The notes beneath the pieces are model-generated. The model was given only the letters and a program-made list of their open reading frames with translations, had not been told where the DNA came from and searched no databases. Shown here piece after piece: positions 1 through 8,621 of a stretch of 64,000 nt of DNA. Origin of the DNA: JBBWZH01 sp035544115 (GTDB lineage: Bacteria > Actinomycetota > Actinomycetes > Mycobacteriales > CADCTP01); assembly GCA_963714145.1 (NCBI GenBank), contig OY970235.1, positions 4,340,001-4,404,000 on the forward strand, given 5' to 3'. The translations under genes were made by a program, and so were the position numbers. The stretch's first letter is position 1, and the number at the start of each line of letters is the position of its first letter.

Positions 1-828
1 CGGCCCAGGCAGGACTACGCCGGCGCGGTGCTGCTGGCGCTGGGGACGTTCGCCCTGACGTTCGGGATCAACCGCCTCGGCGTCTGGGGAGTCACCCCGG
101 TGACGGCCGGCTGCCTGGCCGCCGTGCCGGTCTGCGGCTGGCTGCTGATCCACGTCGAGCGGCGCGCCGCGTCCCCACTGCTGCCGCTGCAGGTGCTGTC
201 GTCCCGGAACATCCGGCTGGTCGTGGTCGCGTCGTTCCTGCTGAACCTCGGGTGGTTGGGCAACTTCATCGTCACCCCGCTGTTCCTGCAATCGGTGCTC
301 GGCTTGTCCCTGACCTACACGGCGCTGATGACGCTGCCGAGGACCGGTTCGATCGTGTTCGCCTCGCCGTTCGCCGGACATCTCGGGGTCCGGTACGGCG
401 AGCGGCGGCTGCTCGTCGTCTCCTGCCTCGGGCTCAGCCTGGTGATGGTGATGCTCTCGGCCACCGCGATGGTCGAGAACCTGCCGGCCCTGATCGCCGT
501 CCTGTCGTTGAGCGGCCTCGCCTTCGGCGCCGCGGCACCGGCGCTCGTGTCCTCGGTGAGCGAGTCGATTGCCGAGGACGACTTCGGTCTGGCCGTCTCC
601 CTGCAGCAGACGGCCAGCCAGATCGGCGCCGTTGTCGGGATCAGCCTGTTCTCGGCGATCGCCGCGGACGCGACCACGGCCCGGCCGTTCGCGTTCGTCT
701 ACCTGCTCACCGCCGGCCTCGCGCTGACCACCGCCCTGCTCGGACTGGGACTCGCCCGCGGGTCGCCGGCAGAGGTCGGGCAGCCGGGTGCCCGAGACCT
801 GAGGACGGTCCCATGCCCGAGCGAGTGA
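1..828 (+). CDS. MFS drug/metabolite exporter, C-terminal part (5' truncated by window)
   Basis: The reading frame is open from the first base, so the start lies upstream of the window. About 275 residues are visible. They form a run of hydrophobic helices separated by short basic loops (for example a GVRYGERR loop), as in the C-terminal half of the 14-helix DHA2/EmrB-QacA branch of the major facilitator superfamily. Such proteins are proton-driven exporters in the cytoplasmic membrane. The substrate cannot be told. The stop at 826-828 lies 19 bases before the next gene, so the two may be cotranscribed. Family assignment is good; the subfamily is inference. Confidence 0.8.
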   Translation, partial: RPRQDYAGAVLLALGTFALTFGINRLGVWGVTPVTAGCLAAVPVCGWLLIHVERRAASPLLPLQVLSSRNIRLVVVASFLLNLGWLGNFIVTPLFLQSVLGLSLTYTALMTLPRTGSIVFASPFAGHLGVRYGERRLLVVSCLGLSLVMVMLSATAMVENLPALIAVLSLSGLAFGAAAPALVSSVSESIAEDDFGLAVSLQQTASQIGAVVGISLFSAIAADATTARPFAFVYLLTAGLALTTALLGLGLARGSPAEVGQPGARDLRTVPCPSE

Positions 829-847
829 TCACAGAAGGGCCGACCTG

Positions 848-1789
848 ATGCGGCGAGCCGAGAAGGTCATCATCACGACGGCGGTCACCGGCTCGGTCAA
901 CGTCCCGTCGCAGAGCCCGTATCTGCCGCTGTCCGCGGCGGAGGTGGTTGCCGCCGCGCTCGGGGCGATCGAGGCCGGATCAGCCATCGTGCACCTGCAC
1001 GCCCGGCATCCGGACGGACGACCGGCGTTCGAACCCGAGGTCTTCGAACAGATCGTCCCGCGCATCACCGAACGCACCGACGCCGTCATCAACATCACCA
1101 CCGGCGGCTCGACGGCGATGACGATGGAACAGCGGCTGGCCGCCGCCGTCCGGTTCCGGCCCGAGCTCGCGTCGCTGAACATGGGCTCGATGAACTTCGT
1201 GTACGCCGGGATCGCCGACAAGGTGACCGACTGGAAGCACGGGTGGGAGAAGCCGTACGTCCTGAACACGTACGCGCACCCGTTCATCAACTCGTTCGAC
1301 AAGATCGAGCACACGCTGCGGACGCTCGGCGCGGCCGGAACCCGGTTCGAGTACGAGTGCTACGACATCGGCCACCTGTACTCGCTCGCCTACTTCGTCG
1401 ACAAGGGCCTGGCGCCGCCGCCGCTGCTCGTTCAGGGCGTGTTCGGCATCCTCGGCGGCATCGGCGCGGACCACGAGAACCTCGAGCACATGGTGCGGAT
1501 CGCCGACAAGCTGTTCGGCGACGACTACTTTTTCTCCGCGTTCGCCGCGGGCCGCGACCAGATGCAGTTCGGCACCCACAGCGCCTGGCTCGGCGGACAC
1601 GTCCGGGTCGGCCTCGAGGACAGCCTGTGGATCGGCAAGGGACGGCTCGCGGAGAGCAACGCCGAGCAGGTCCGCAAGATCCGCGGCGTGGTCGAAGACC
1701 TCGGCAAGCAGATCGCCACCCCGGCCGACGCCCGCGCCATGCTCGCGCTCCGCGGCATCGGCGACACCGACGGGAGCACACCCGCATGA
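848..1789 (+). CDS. BKACE-family beta-keto acid cleavage enzyme (DUF849)
   Basis: This 313-residue protein is of typical length for the BKACE family, whose members condense a beta-keto acid with acetyl-CoA to give acetoacetate and a new CoA thioester (the type enzyme acts on 3-keto-5-aminohexanoate in lysine fermentation). The metal-site motif HLHARHPDG is at residues 49-57, with the two expected zinc histidines at 49 and 51, and the GLED segment late in the protein fits the third ligand region. The ATG at 848 follows a GAAGGG ribosome site. It lies between an MFS exporter and an SDR dehydrogenase, suggesting a small catabolic operon. Family is confident; the natural substrate is unknown. Confidence 0.88.
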   Translation: MRRAEKVIITTAVTGSVNVPSQSPYLPLSAAEVVAAALGAIEAGSAIVHLHARHPDGRPAFEPEVFEQIVPRITERTDAVINITTGGSTAMTMEQRLAAAVRFRPELASLNMGSMNFVYAGIADKVTDWKHGWEKPYVLNTYAHPFINSFDKIEHTLRTLGAAGTRFEYECYDIGHLYSLAYFVDKGLAPPPLLVQGVFGILGGIGADHENLEHMVRIADKLFGDDYFFSAFAAGRDQMQFGTHSAWLGGHVRVGLEDSLWIGKGRLAESNAEQVRKIRGVVEDLGKQIATPADARAMLALRGIGDTDGSTPA

Positions 1790-1871
1790 CCGTGCGAGCC
1801 CGGCGACCCCCCTCGCTCCGCCGCGCGGCGCCCCAGCCGGCACCTGCGCTGCTCACTCCGGAGGCCACCTC

Positions 1872-2654
1872 ATGACTGTGTACGCGGCAGCCGACAGCCG
1901 GCGACCGCCGCTGGCCGGCAAGGTCATCCTCGTCGTCGGCGCGAGTACCGGTATCGGCGCCGACGCCGCGCGCACGCTGGCCGCGGACGGCGCCGCCCTG
2001 ATGCTCGTCGCCCGCACCGAGGCGACCCTCGCCTCGGTCGCCGCGGAAATCGAGCAGGCCGGACACGAGGTCGCGCACACGACCGGCGACGTCTCGAAGG
2101 CGGCGGATGTGGCCAGGTTCGTCCAGGCGACGGTCGACCGGTACGGCCGGGTCGACGGGGCCTTCAACAACGCGGCGGTGGGCCAGGCCGGCCGCCTGGA
2201 CGAGGTCCCGGAGCAGGACTTCGACCAGATGATGGCGGTGAACGTGAAAGGGACGTGGCTGTGCATCCGGGCGGAGGTGCGCGCCATGGCGCCGCGGGGG
2301 GCCGGCTCGATCGTCAACATGAGCAGCATCGGCGGGCTGCGCGGCAGCTCCGGCCTGGGTGCCTACCAGGCCAGCAAGCACGCCGTCATCGGCCTGACCC
2401 GGACCGCGGCGCACGACTTCGGGCCGCTCGGCATCAGGGTGAACGCGATCGCGCCCGGCCCCACCGAGACCCCCATGCTCGACGAGATGCGCCGGACGAT
2501 GGCCGCGGGAGTGCAGGCGCGGATCGCGGCAACGCCGTTGCGCAAGGTGGGCACCGGCGCGGACGTCGGGGCGGCGGCGTCGTTCCTGCTGAGCGACCGG
2601 GCGGGCCACATCAGCGGGGTGGTGCTGCCGGTGGACGGCGGGTTCGTCGCCTGA
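1872..2654 (+). CDS. SDR-family NAD(P)-dependent oxidoreductase
   Basis: A 260-residue classical short-chain dehydrogenase. The Rossmann motif GASTGIG is at residues 23-29, the NNAA structural motif at 99-102, the catalytic serine at about 151, and the YQASK active-site motif has Tyr165 and Lys169. The C-terminal PVDGG signature is present. The start is set by a GGAGG box seven bases upstream of the ATG. The gene follows the BKACE gene by 82 bases on the same strand and probably belongs to the same transcription unit. It may oxidise a hydroxyl intermediate to the keto acid that BKACE uses, but that pairing is inferred from position only. Confidence 0.88.
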   Translation: MTVYAAADSRRPPLAGKVILVVGASTGIGADAARTLAADGAALMLVARTEATLASVAAEIEQAGHEVAHTTGDVSKAADVARFVQATVDRYGRVDGAFNNAAVGQAGRLDEVPEQDFDQMMAVNVKGTWLCIRAEVRAMAPRGAGSIVNMSSIGGLRGSSGLGAYQASKHAVIGLTRTAAHDFGPLGIRVNAIAPGPTETPMLDEMRRTMAAGVQARIAATPLRKVGTGADVGAAASFLLSDRAGHISGVVLPVDGGFVA

Positions 2655-2716
2655 GCCGCGCCGCGCGGCGATCGGGGCGGTCCGGGAGGTTCGACGACCA
2701 CCTGGGTGGTCCGGGG

Positions 2717-5700
2717 TCAGCTCTGGTGGATCGACTCGGAACTCGTCCGGGTCGGCGCCTCGTCGAGGGCGGCAAGGTCGGCCCGGACCTGGTCGGCTTC
2801 GGGCCCACCGAGCTCGGAGTAGAGGTCCAGCGCGTGCTGGAGATTTCGGCGGGCGCGGGCGGGGTGGCCGAGGCTGTGGTGGGCGCGGCCGAGGCCGGCG
2901 TGGGCGCGGGCCTGCTGGTCGCGGCCGCCGGTGGCCGGGGCGACGGCGAGCGCGGCGGTGTGGTGGGTGCGGGCGGCGGCGGGGTCGCCGGCGGCGTGCG
3001 CGGCTTCGCCGAGGCCGTTGAGCGACCAGGCGGTGCCGTCCGGGCCCTCGATCGCGCGGAAGACGGCGAGCGCCTGCTCGTGGTAGGTGGTGGCCTGGTC
3101 GGGTTGACCGAGGCGGGTGTGGGCGTTGCCGATGCCGGTCAGCGTCCAGCCTTCGCCGTCCGGGTTGCCGAGCTGCCGGTACAGCGCCAGGGCCCGGCGG
3201 TAGTGGTCGATGGCGTCGTGGCACCGGCCGAGCCGGGTCTGGACGCTGCCGATGCCGGTCAGTGCCTGGGCTTCGCCGAGCCGGTCGCCGACCTGCCGGT
3301 ACCCGGCCAGGGCCCGGCGGTGCTCGTCGAGAGCCGGCTCGTAGCGGCCCAGCAGCTCATCGACGCTGCCGAGGTTGCCCAGCGCCCAGGCCTCGCCGAC
3401 CCGGTCACCGATCTGCCGGAACAGGGCCAGCGCCTGCCGGAACCAGTCGCCGGCCGGACCGTGCCGGTTCCGCCACATCTCGACGCTGCCGAGGTTGCCC
3501 AGCGCCCTGGCCTCGCCGACCGGGTTGCCGACCTCGCGGAACAGGACGAGCGCCTGGCGCAGGCTCCCGGTTGCCTGCTCGGACCGGCCGAACGACCAGT
3601 GCACCGTGCCGAGGTCGTGCCGGGCCTGCGCCTCGCCAGCCCGGTCACCGGCCAGTTCGGCGGCGTGCAGGGCGTGACTGTGCACGGCCAGCCCGTCGGT
3701 GTAGTGCCCGCCGGCGAGGTAGCGGAACAGCGTGGCCGCCAACCGGACCGCATGCGCCGGCCGGCCGTGGGTGGCGGCGTGGGCCGCGACCGCGACCAGG
3801 TTGGGCCGCTCGGTGTCCAGCCAGGCCCGCGCGGCGTCCGGGTCGGTCAGGTCCGGGGCCGGGGTGGCCGGCGCGGGGATCCGGGGCCGCCGGTGTGCCT
3901 CGGCCGGGAAGAGGCTGTCGGCGGCCGCCGCGGCGGTGCCGAGGTAGTAGTCGAACAGCCGATCCAGCGCCGCCCCGCTGCCCGCCGCGGCCGTGGCCAG
4001 GCCGGCCGCGTAGGCGCGCAGCAGGTCGTGCATGCCGTACCGGCCGGTGCCGGTGGGGTGGACGAGGTGCGCGCGGCCCAGCGTGGCGAGGACCCGGCGG
4101 GCCTGGTCGAGGCCGAGGTCGCCGAGTGCCGCGGCGGCGTAGCTGTCCGCGTCCTGGCCCGGGTGCAGCCCGAGCAGGGCGAAGACGCCGGCCGCGGCCG
4201 CGGGGAGTTGCCGGACCGACCAGGAGAACACCGCCGACACCCCCGCCCTGGGATCGTCCCCGGCCGCGAGCAGGTCCAGCCGGCGCCGCTGGTCGGCCAG
4301 CTCGGCGACCAACCCGGCCAGCGGGTCGGCCGGGCGGGCGGCGGCCAGCTCGGCGGCCACCCGCAGCGCCAGCGGCAGCCGGGCACACTGCCCGGCGAGA
4401 CGCACGGCCGCATCGGGGTCGGCGTCGACCCGGGCGCCGACCAGTTCGCGCAGCAGGGCCAGCGCGTCCGCCGGCGGCAGCAGGTCCAACTCGAGGCGGC
4501 GGGCGCCGTCCAGAGCCACCAGCCCGGCCAGGCTGTCCCGGCTGGTGACCAGCACCATCGCCGACGGCGTGCCGGGAAGCAGCGGGCGGACCTGCTCGAC
4601 GCCGCCGGCGTTGTCGAGCACGACGAGCATCCGCCGCCCCGCGATCTCGCTGCGGTAGCGGGCGGCCCGATCGTCCAGCTCGGCCGGAATGCCCTGCTCG
4701 GCCACACCCAACGCGCCGAGGAACCCGGCCAACGCCTGCGCCGCGGTCACCGGCCGGTCGGCATCGTAGCCACGCAGGTTGACGTACAGCTGGCCGTCCG
4801 GGAACTCGGGCCGGACCCGGTGTGCCCACTGCACGGCCAGCGCGGTCTTGCCCACCCCGGCGGTCCCCGACACCGCCGAGATGACGACGGCGGCCGGTTG
4901 GCCACCGGCGGCCGCGAGCATCGAATCCAGCGCGGCCAATTCAGGCCCGCGCCCGGTGAACGCCGGCACCGCGGGCGGCAGCTGCGCGGGGACCGGCACC
5001 GCCGCCACGGCGACCGTGACCGCCGGCGGCGCCAGGTCGAGGGCCGGGTCCTGCCGCAGGATCGCGGCTTCCAGCTCGCGCAGCGACTGGCTCGGATCGA
5101 TACCCATGTCGTCGCCGAGCGTCCGCCGCAGCCGGCGGAACGCGGCCAGCGCGTCGGCCTGCCGGCCCGACCGGTACAGGGCCAGCATCAGCTGGCTGCG
5201 CAACTGCTCGTCGAACGGGTGCGCGCCGGTCAACTGCTCCAGCTCCGGCACCAACTCGGCGGTCTCCCCCAGCGCCAGCCGAGCCTCCAGCAGCCCCCGG
5301 GTCGCCTGCAGTCGCAGCCCGTCCAGCCGCTCGGCCTGCTCGTCCAGCCACGGCATCCCGGCCACGTCCGCCAGCGGCCGGCCGCGCCACAACGCCAACG
5401 CCGCCCGCAGCCGCTCCGCCCGGTGCCGGGGGTCGGGCGCCTGCGCGCTGTCCCGGATCAGCCGCTCGGCGACCACGACATCGCTGCCGCCGGCGCCGAG
5501 ATCCAACCGGTAGCCCGCCCCGCTGGCCCGGATCGCGGCCCTGCCACCCAGCACCTGGCGCAGGTACGACACATGGGCCTGGATGGCGTTCAGCGCGGTC
5601 CGCGGCGGCGCGTCGTCCCACACTATGTCCAGCAGCCGGTCGGTGCTGACCACGTCGCCCCGGTACAGCGCCAGGACCGACAGCACCGCCTTGCGGCGCG

Positions 5701-5767
5701 TCCCCGGCACCGGCCGCGGCTCGCCGGCAGCGAGCACGTCAACCGGCCCGAGAAGGCGTACCTGCAC
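2717..5767 (-). CDS. SARP/AfsR-like transcriptional regulator with NB-ARC and TPR domains
   Basis: About 1016 residues. The N-terminus (QVRLLGPVDV) begins an OmpR-type winged helix, followed by a BTAD domain to about residue 240. An NB-ARC ATPase follows, with P-loop GTAGVGKTAL near residue 300, and a long C-terminal TPR array (repeats such as ALGNLGSV and ALTGIGSV). This is the architecture of AfsR/SARP activators of secondary metabolism and development in actinomycetes. The GTG at 5767 is chosen because it sits directly before the conserved N-terminus; the frame stays open to 6055. The gene is divergent from the VOC gene and convergent with the SDR gene. No biosynthetic cluster is visible beside it, so its targets are unknown. 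Confidence 0.88.
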   Translation of the reverse strand: MQVRLLGPVDVLAAGEPRPVPGTRRKAVLSVLALYRGDVVSTDRLLDIVWDDAPPRTALNAIQAHVSYLRQVLGGRAAIRASGAGYRLDLGAGGSDVVVAERLIRDSAQAPDPRHRAERLRAALALWRGRPLADVAGMPWLDEQAERLDGLRLQATRGLLEARLALGETAELVPELEQLTGAHPFDEQLRSQLMLALYRSGRQADALAAFRRLRRTLGDDMGIDPSQSLRELEAAILRQDPALDLAPPAVTVAVAAVPVPAQLPPAVPAFTGRGPELAALDSMLAAAGGQPAAVVISAVSGTAGVGKTALAVQWAHRVRPEFPDGQLYVNLRGYDADRPVTAAQALAGFLGALGVAEQGIPAELDDRAARYRSEIAGRRMLVVLDNAGGVEQVRPLLPGTPSAMVLVTSRDSLAGLVALDGARRLELDLLPPADALALLRELVGARVDADPDAAVRLAGQCARLPLALRVAAELAAARPADPLAGLVAELADQRRRLDLLAAGDDPRAGVSAVFSWSVRQLPAAAAGVFALLGLHPGQDADSYAAAALGDLGLDQARRVLATLGRAHLVHPTGTGRYGMHDLLRAYAAGLATAAAGSGAALDRLFDYYLGTAAAAADSLFPAEAHRRPRIPAPATPAPDLTDPDAARAWLDTERPNLVAVAAHAATHGRPAHAVRLAATLFRYLAGGHYTDGLAVHSHALHAAELAGDRAGEAQARHDLGTVHWSFGRSEQATGSLRQALVLFREVGNPVGEARALGNLGSVEMWRNRHGPAGDWFRQALALFRQIGDRVGEAWALGNLGSVDELLGRYEPALDEHRRALAGYRQVGDRLGEAQALTGIGSVQTRLGRCHDAIDHYRRALALYRQLGNPDGEGWTLTGIGNAHTRLGQPDQATTYHEQALAVFRAIEGPDGTAWSLNGLGEAAHAAGDPAAARTHHTAALAVAPATGGRDQQARAHAGLGRAHHSLGHPARARRNLQHALDLYSELGGPEADQVRADLAALDEAPTRTSSESIHQS

Positions 5768-6053
5768 CGCGTTGGCCCCCCGGCCGTGACCCCCATCAAC
5801 CAGCCGGCCCGCCAGGATGGCCACTACCCGCCCGGACAGGCCATTGGGCCACAACGTATAGCGCCAGCCACCCGGCCACCGCCCGCCACCGCCCGCTCCG
5901 CCCGAACGGGCAGCTGGCTCGGCCAGGAGCGCCGCCCGGCACCGGACAGCGCGCTGCCGGCCGGCTGACCCGGGGCTGACGCGGCGCTGAGCCGGGCAGC
6001 CCGGATTCCGTCGGGTGGCCGATCTCCGGGCCGCGTCGGTAGGGTCCCGGCGC

Positions 6054-6440
6054 ATGTCGCACTACAGCCGGCTGGACAAGATCGTCATAGATGCCGCCGA
6101 CGCCGACCACGACCGGGAACTGGCGTTCTGGCAAGGCGCGCTGGGCACGCCGATGTCCCAGGTCCAGCGGTTCCCGGAGTACCACTGGGCCGGCCTGCCC
6201 GGTGCGCAGCTGTCGCTGCTCGTGCAGCGACTGGACACCGGGTCGCCGCGGGTGCACCTGGACATCCACACCGACGACCTGGAGGCCGAGGTGAGCAGGC
6301 TGGAGGGACTCGGCGCCCGGCGGGTGATCACCACCAACGGCTGGTGGATCATGGAAGACCCGGCCGGCCTGCCCTTCTGCGTCATTCCCGAGCCGCCCGG
6401 CCGGCTGACCGACGACAACGCCCACCGCTGGGACTCCTGA
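6054..6440 (+). CDS. VOC (glyoxalase-fold) family protein
   Basis: A 128-residue single protein with the beta-alpha-beta-beta-beta VOC pattern twice (LDKIVIDAADAD near the start; RVHLDIHTDDLEAEVSRLEGLGARRV in the middle; MEDPAGLPFCVIPE near the end). It matches small actinobacterial glyoxalase-like proteins linked to resistance or unknown metabolism. The ATG at 6054 is preferred over an upstream in-frame start because it follows an AGGG box and immediately precedes the conserved first strand. It is divergently transcribed from the SARP gene, with a 286-base shared control region. The reaction cannot be predicted. Confidence 0.8.
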   Translation: MSHYSRLDKIVIDAADADHDRELAFWQGALGTPMSQVQRFPEYHWAGLPGAQLSLLVQRLDTGSPRVHLDIHTDDLEAEVSRLEGLGARRVITTNGWWIMEDPAGLPFCVIPEPPGRLTDDNAHRWDS

Positions 6441-6470
6441 CCAGCCAGCCCCCCGCCGCCCAGGCCGCCT

Positions 6471-6496
6471 CCCCGACCTGGTCGACGACGTCGGGG
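6471..6496. terminator. Hairpin between convergent genes
   Basis: A CCCCGAC / GTCGGGG inverted repeat with a 12-base loop lies 31 bases after the VOC stop and 46 bases from the end of the convergent lipoprotein gene. Its position suits a terminator used from both sides. There is no T tract. Confidence 0.5.
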
Positions 6497-6541
6497 TGTG
6501 ACCAACGGCCGCGCCGGTGGCGGTGACCCCGGGCGGGACCG

Positions 6542-7504
6542 TCAGGCGCGGTGGGCGGTGGCGCCCTGGCCGTTCACGAACACCCGGGCGCTGCTGTGGT
6601 AGATCACCTCGGCGTGGGCGCCGTTGACGAAGATCCGGCTGGCCGTGTCGATCTCGACGTTGCTACCGGCGCCGTTCACGATGACCAGGTTGCACCGGCC
6701 GATGAGGTGCAGCCGGCTGTTGGCGCCGTTGATCAACACGCTGCCGGTGACGCAGCTGTACGTGCCGCGCGCTGGGGCGTTGAAGACCGCCGGCGCGGAC
6801 GGCGCCGCCGGCGGGGCGGGCGGCGCCTTGCTGGTCACCGGCGGCGCCGGCGGCGGGAGGGCGACGGTCGACGCCGCGGTCGTCGGGGCGCCGGTCGGCG
6901 CGGGCGCGGCCTCGGTCGGCTGCGCGGGTCCACCGGCGGCGGGCAGCGGCGCCAGGTGGGTGGCGCAGCCCGCCGAGCCGGCGGCCGTGCCGTCGGGGCA
7001 GGTGGCGCCGTCCCAGACCGGGCTGTTCAGGTGCGCGCCGGTCAGGTCCGCGGCGCGCAGGTCCGCGTTGCTGAAGTTGGCGAAGTTCAGCGTGCTGCCG
7101 GTGAACACGGCGCCGACCAGGGTGGCGCCGGTGAAGTCGACCCGGTTCAGCGTGGAGGTCTGGAACGCCGCGCCGGGCAGCTGGCCGTTCCGCAGGTTCA
7201 CCTCGTTCATCGTCAGGCCGTCGAACACCGCGCAGCCGAGCTGCTGGCCGGACAGGTCCGTCTGGTTCATCGGCCCCGGGCTGGTCACGTGCTGCCCGGT
7301 GCCGGGCTGGCACGGCAGGTTCACTCCGCCCGGCCCGGCAGCGGCCGGGGCGCCGGCGGCTGGAGCGCCGGCGGCCGCGCTGGTCGGCGGCGCGCCCGCC
7401 GTGGTCGTCCCGGCGGAACTACCGCATCCCGCCAGCGACACCGCGGCCGCGAGCGCCAACCCGCCAAGCAGTGCCCTGCCCCGTATCTGGGCCGTCCCCG
7501 ACAT
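6542..7504 (-). CDS. Lipoprotein with pentapeptide repeats and DUF3060-like C-terminus
   Basis: A 320-residue exported lipoprotein. The signal peptide ends in a lipobox LAGC with Cys27. A low-complexity Ala/Gly/Thr linker follows. Next comes a short run of pentapeptide repeats of the A(D/N)LXX type (FTGATLVGAVF, FANFSNADLRAADL) at about 95-165, then a Pro/Ala-rich linker. The C-terminus repeats NG(A/Q)-centred strands (VLINGANSRLHLIG, VIVNGAGSNVEI, VFVNGQGA) resembling DUF3060 right-handed beta structure. The ATG at 7504 follows AAGGA with good spacing; an upstream in-frame start at 7555 lacks one. It is divergent from an AraC regulator, 84 bases away. Function is unknown, probably cell surface. 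Confidence 0.8.
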   Translation of the reverse strand: MSGTAQIRGRALLGGLALAAAVSLAGCGSSAGTTTAGAPPTSAAAGAPAAGAPAAAGPGGVNLPCQPGTGQHVTSPGPMNQTDLSGQQLGCAVFDGLTMNEVNLRNGQLPGAAFQTSTLNRVDFTGATLVGAVFTGSTLNFANFSNADLRAADLTGAHLNSPVWDGATCPDGTAAGSAGCATHLAPLPAAGGPAQPTEAAPAPTGAPTTAASTVALPPPAPPVTSKAPPAPPAAPSAPAVFNAPARGTYSCVTGSVLINGANSRLHLIGRCNLVIVNGAGSNVEIDTASRIFVNGAHAEVIYHSSARVFVNGQGATAHRA

Positions 7505-7588
7505 CACATCTGTCCTTCCGAAGTCCGAACCGGAAGGATCAACCTGCCAACCCACCGGGGGGCGGCCAAGGGTCTAACCTGCCAATCC

Positions 7589-8615
7589 ATGGACCGCTCC
7601 CGCCACGGAGCCGCCTCGCACACGGTCGTCACCGCACACCAGGTCTGCCAGGAGGCGCTGCGTTCCGGGGTCGGCCCGGCGGAGCTTCGGGTGCTGACCG
7701 GGCTCGACCCGGCGGAGCTGACCGACTTCTCCCGCCGGCTGCCGGCCGACCGGCTGTTCGCGATCTGGGAGGCGGTCGTGCGCCGGCTCGACGACCCCGG
7801 CGCGGGCCGCCCGCGGCGCCGCGCTGGACGCCCGCAGCGCCGTCTACTACCTGGCCGCCGCGAGCGCCACGGTGCGCGACGGCGTCATCGCGTCGGTCGC
7901 CAACGTCAGCGCCTGGACCACCGCGTACACGGTCACCGCGGTGCCCCGCCCCGGCGACCTGCTCGGCGGGCTGTGCCTGGTGCTGGACGGCCTGGACCCG
8001 GGCCGGCTCGGCGCCCGCTGCGAGGCCGAGTTCCAGCTCGCCGACTTCCTGGCCTGCCTGCGCGGCGGGATCGGCGACCACATCACCTCGCCGCGGGTGG
8101 CGTTCGCCCACCCCGCGCCGCGCGACACCGGCACGCACAGCGACTACTTCGGCCCGGGGCTGGCCTTCGACGCCCCGCACACCGAGATCGTCTATCCCGC
8201 CGAGGTGCTGGACGTGCCGGTCAGCACGGCCCGGCCCGGCCTCGCCGGCGTCCTCGCCGGCCACCTCGCCGCCCTGCGCGCGCCCGGCGTCCCGGCCACG
8301 TACGCGTTGCGGGTCCGCGAGTGGCTGCTGGAGCGCCTGGTCGCCGGCGAACCGGGCACCGTCTCGGCCGCCGCCCGGGCCCTCACGGTCAGCGAACGGA
8401 CCCTGCACCGCCGGCTCGCGGACGAGGCGACCACGTTCCGCGCCGTCCGCGAGGCCACCCGCCGCCAGTTCGCCGTCGACCTCGTCCGCCGCAGCCCGCG
8501 CACCCTCAAGGAGATCGCCTCGCTGGTCGGCTTCGCCGACTCGCGCTCCTTCCACCGCGCCTACCTGCGCTGGACCGGCAGCACGCCCGGCCGCGACCGC
8601 CGCACCGGCGGCTGA
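7589..8615 (+). pseudogene. AraC-family regulator (arabinose-binding-domain type), single frameshift
   Basis: The N-terminal part (MDRSRHGAASHTVVTAHQ to RRLDDPGAG) reads from ATG 7589 in one frame. The rest (AALDARSAVYYLAAAS onward) continues in the next frame from about 7803, as if one base were added. The C-terminus is a complete AraC helix-turn-helix pair (VSAAARALTVSERTLHRRL, and LKEIASLVGFADSRSFHRAY). Together the pieces give about 341 residues, normal for regulators with an arabinose-binding-like sensor domain. Either the gene is broken or the sequence has a one-base error near 7800. A shorter intact ORF from GTG 7872 would retain only the later part. It is divergent from the lipoprotein gene, a possible target. 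Confidence 0.75.
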
Positions 8616-8621
8616 CCGCGG

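Noticed and set aside
2255..5968. A 1237-codon open frame on the plus strand
   Set aside because: It is the antisense shadow of the SARP regulator. It has no domain, strongly repetitive Val/Gly/Ala/Arg content and no plausible start; the minus-strand protein has clear BTAD, NB-ARC and TPR domains.
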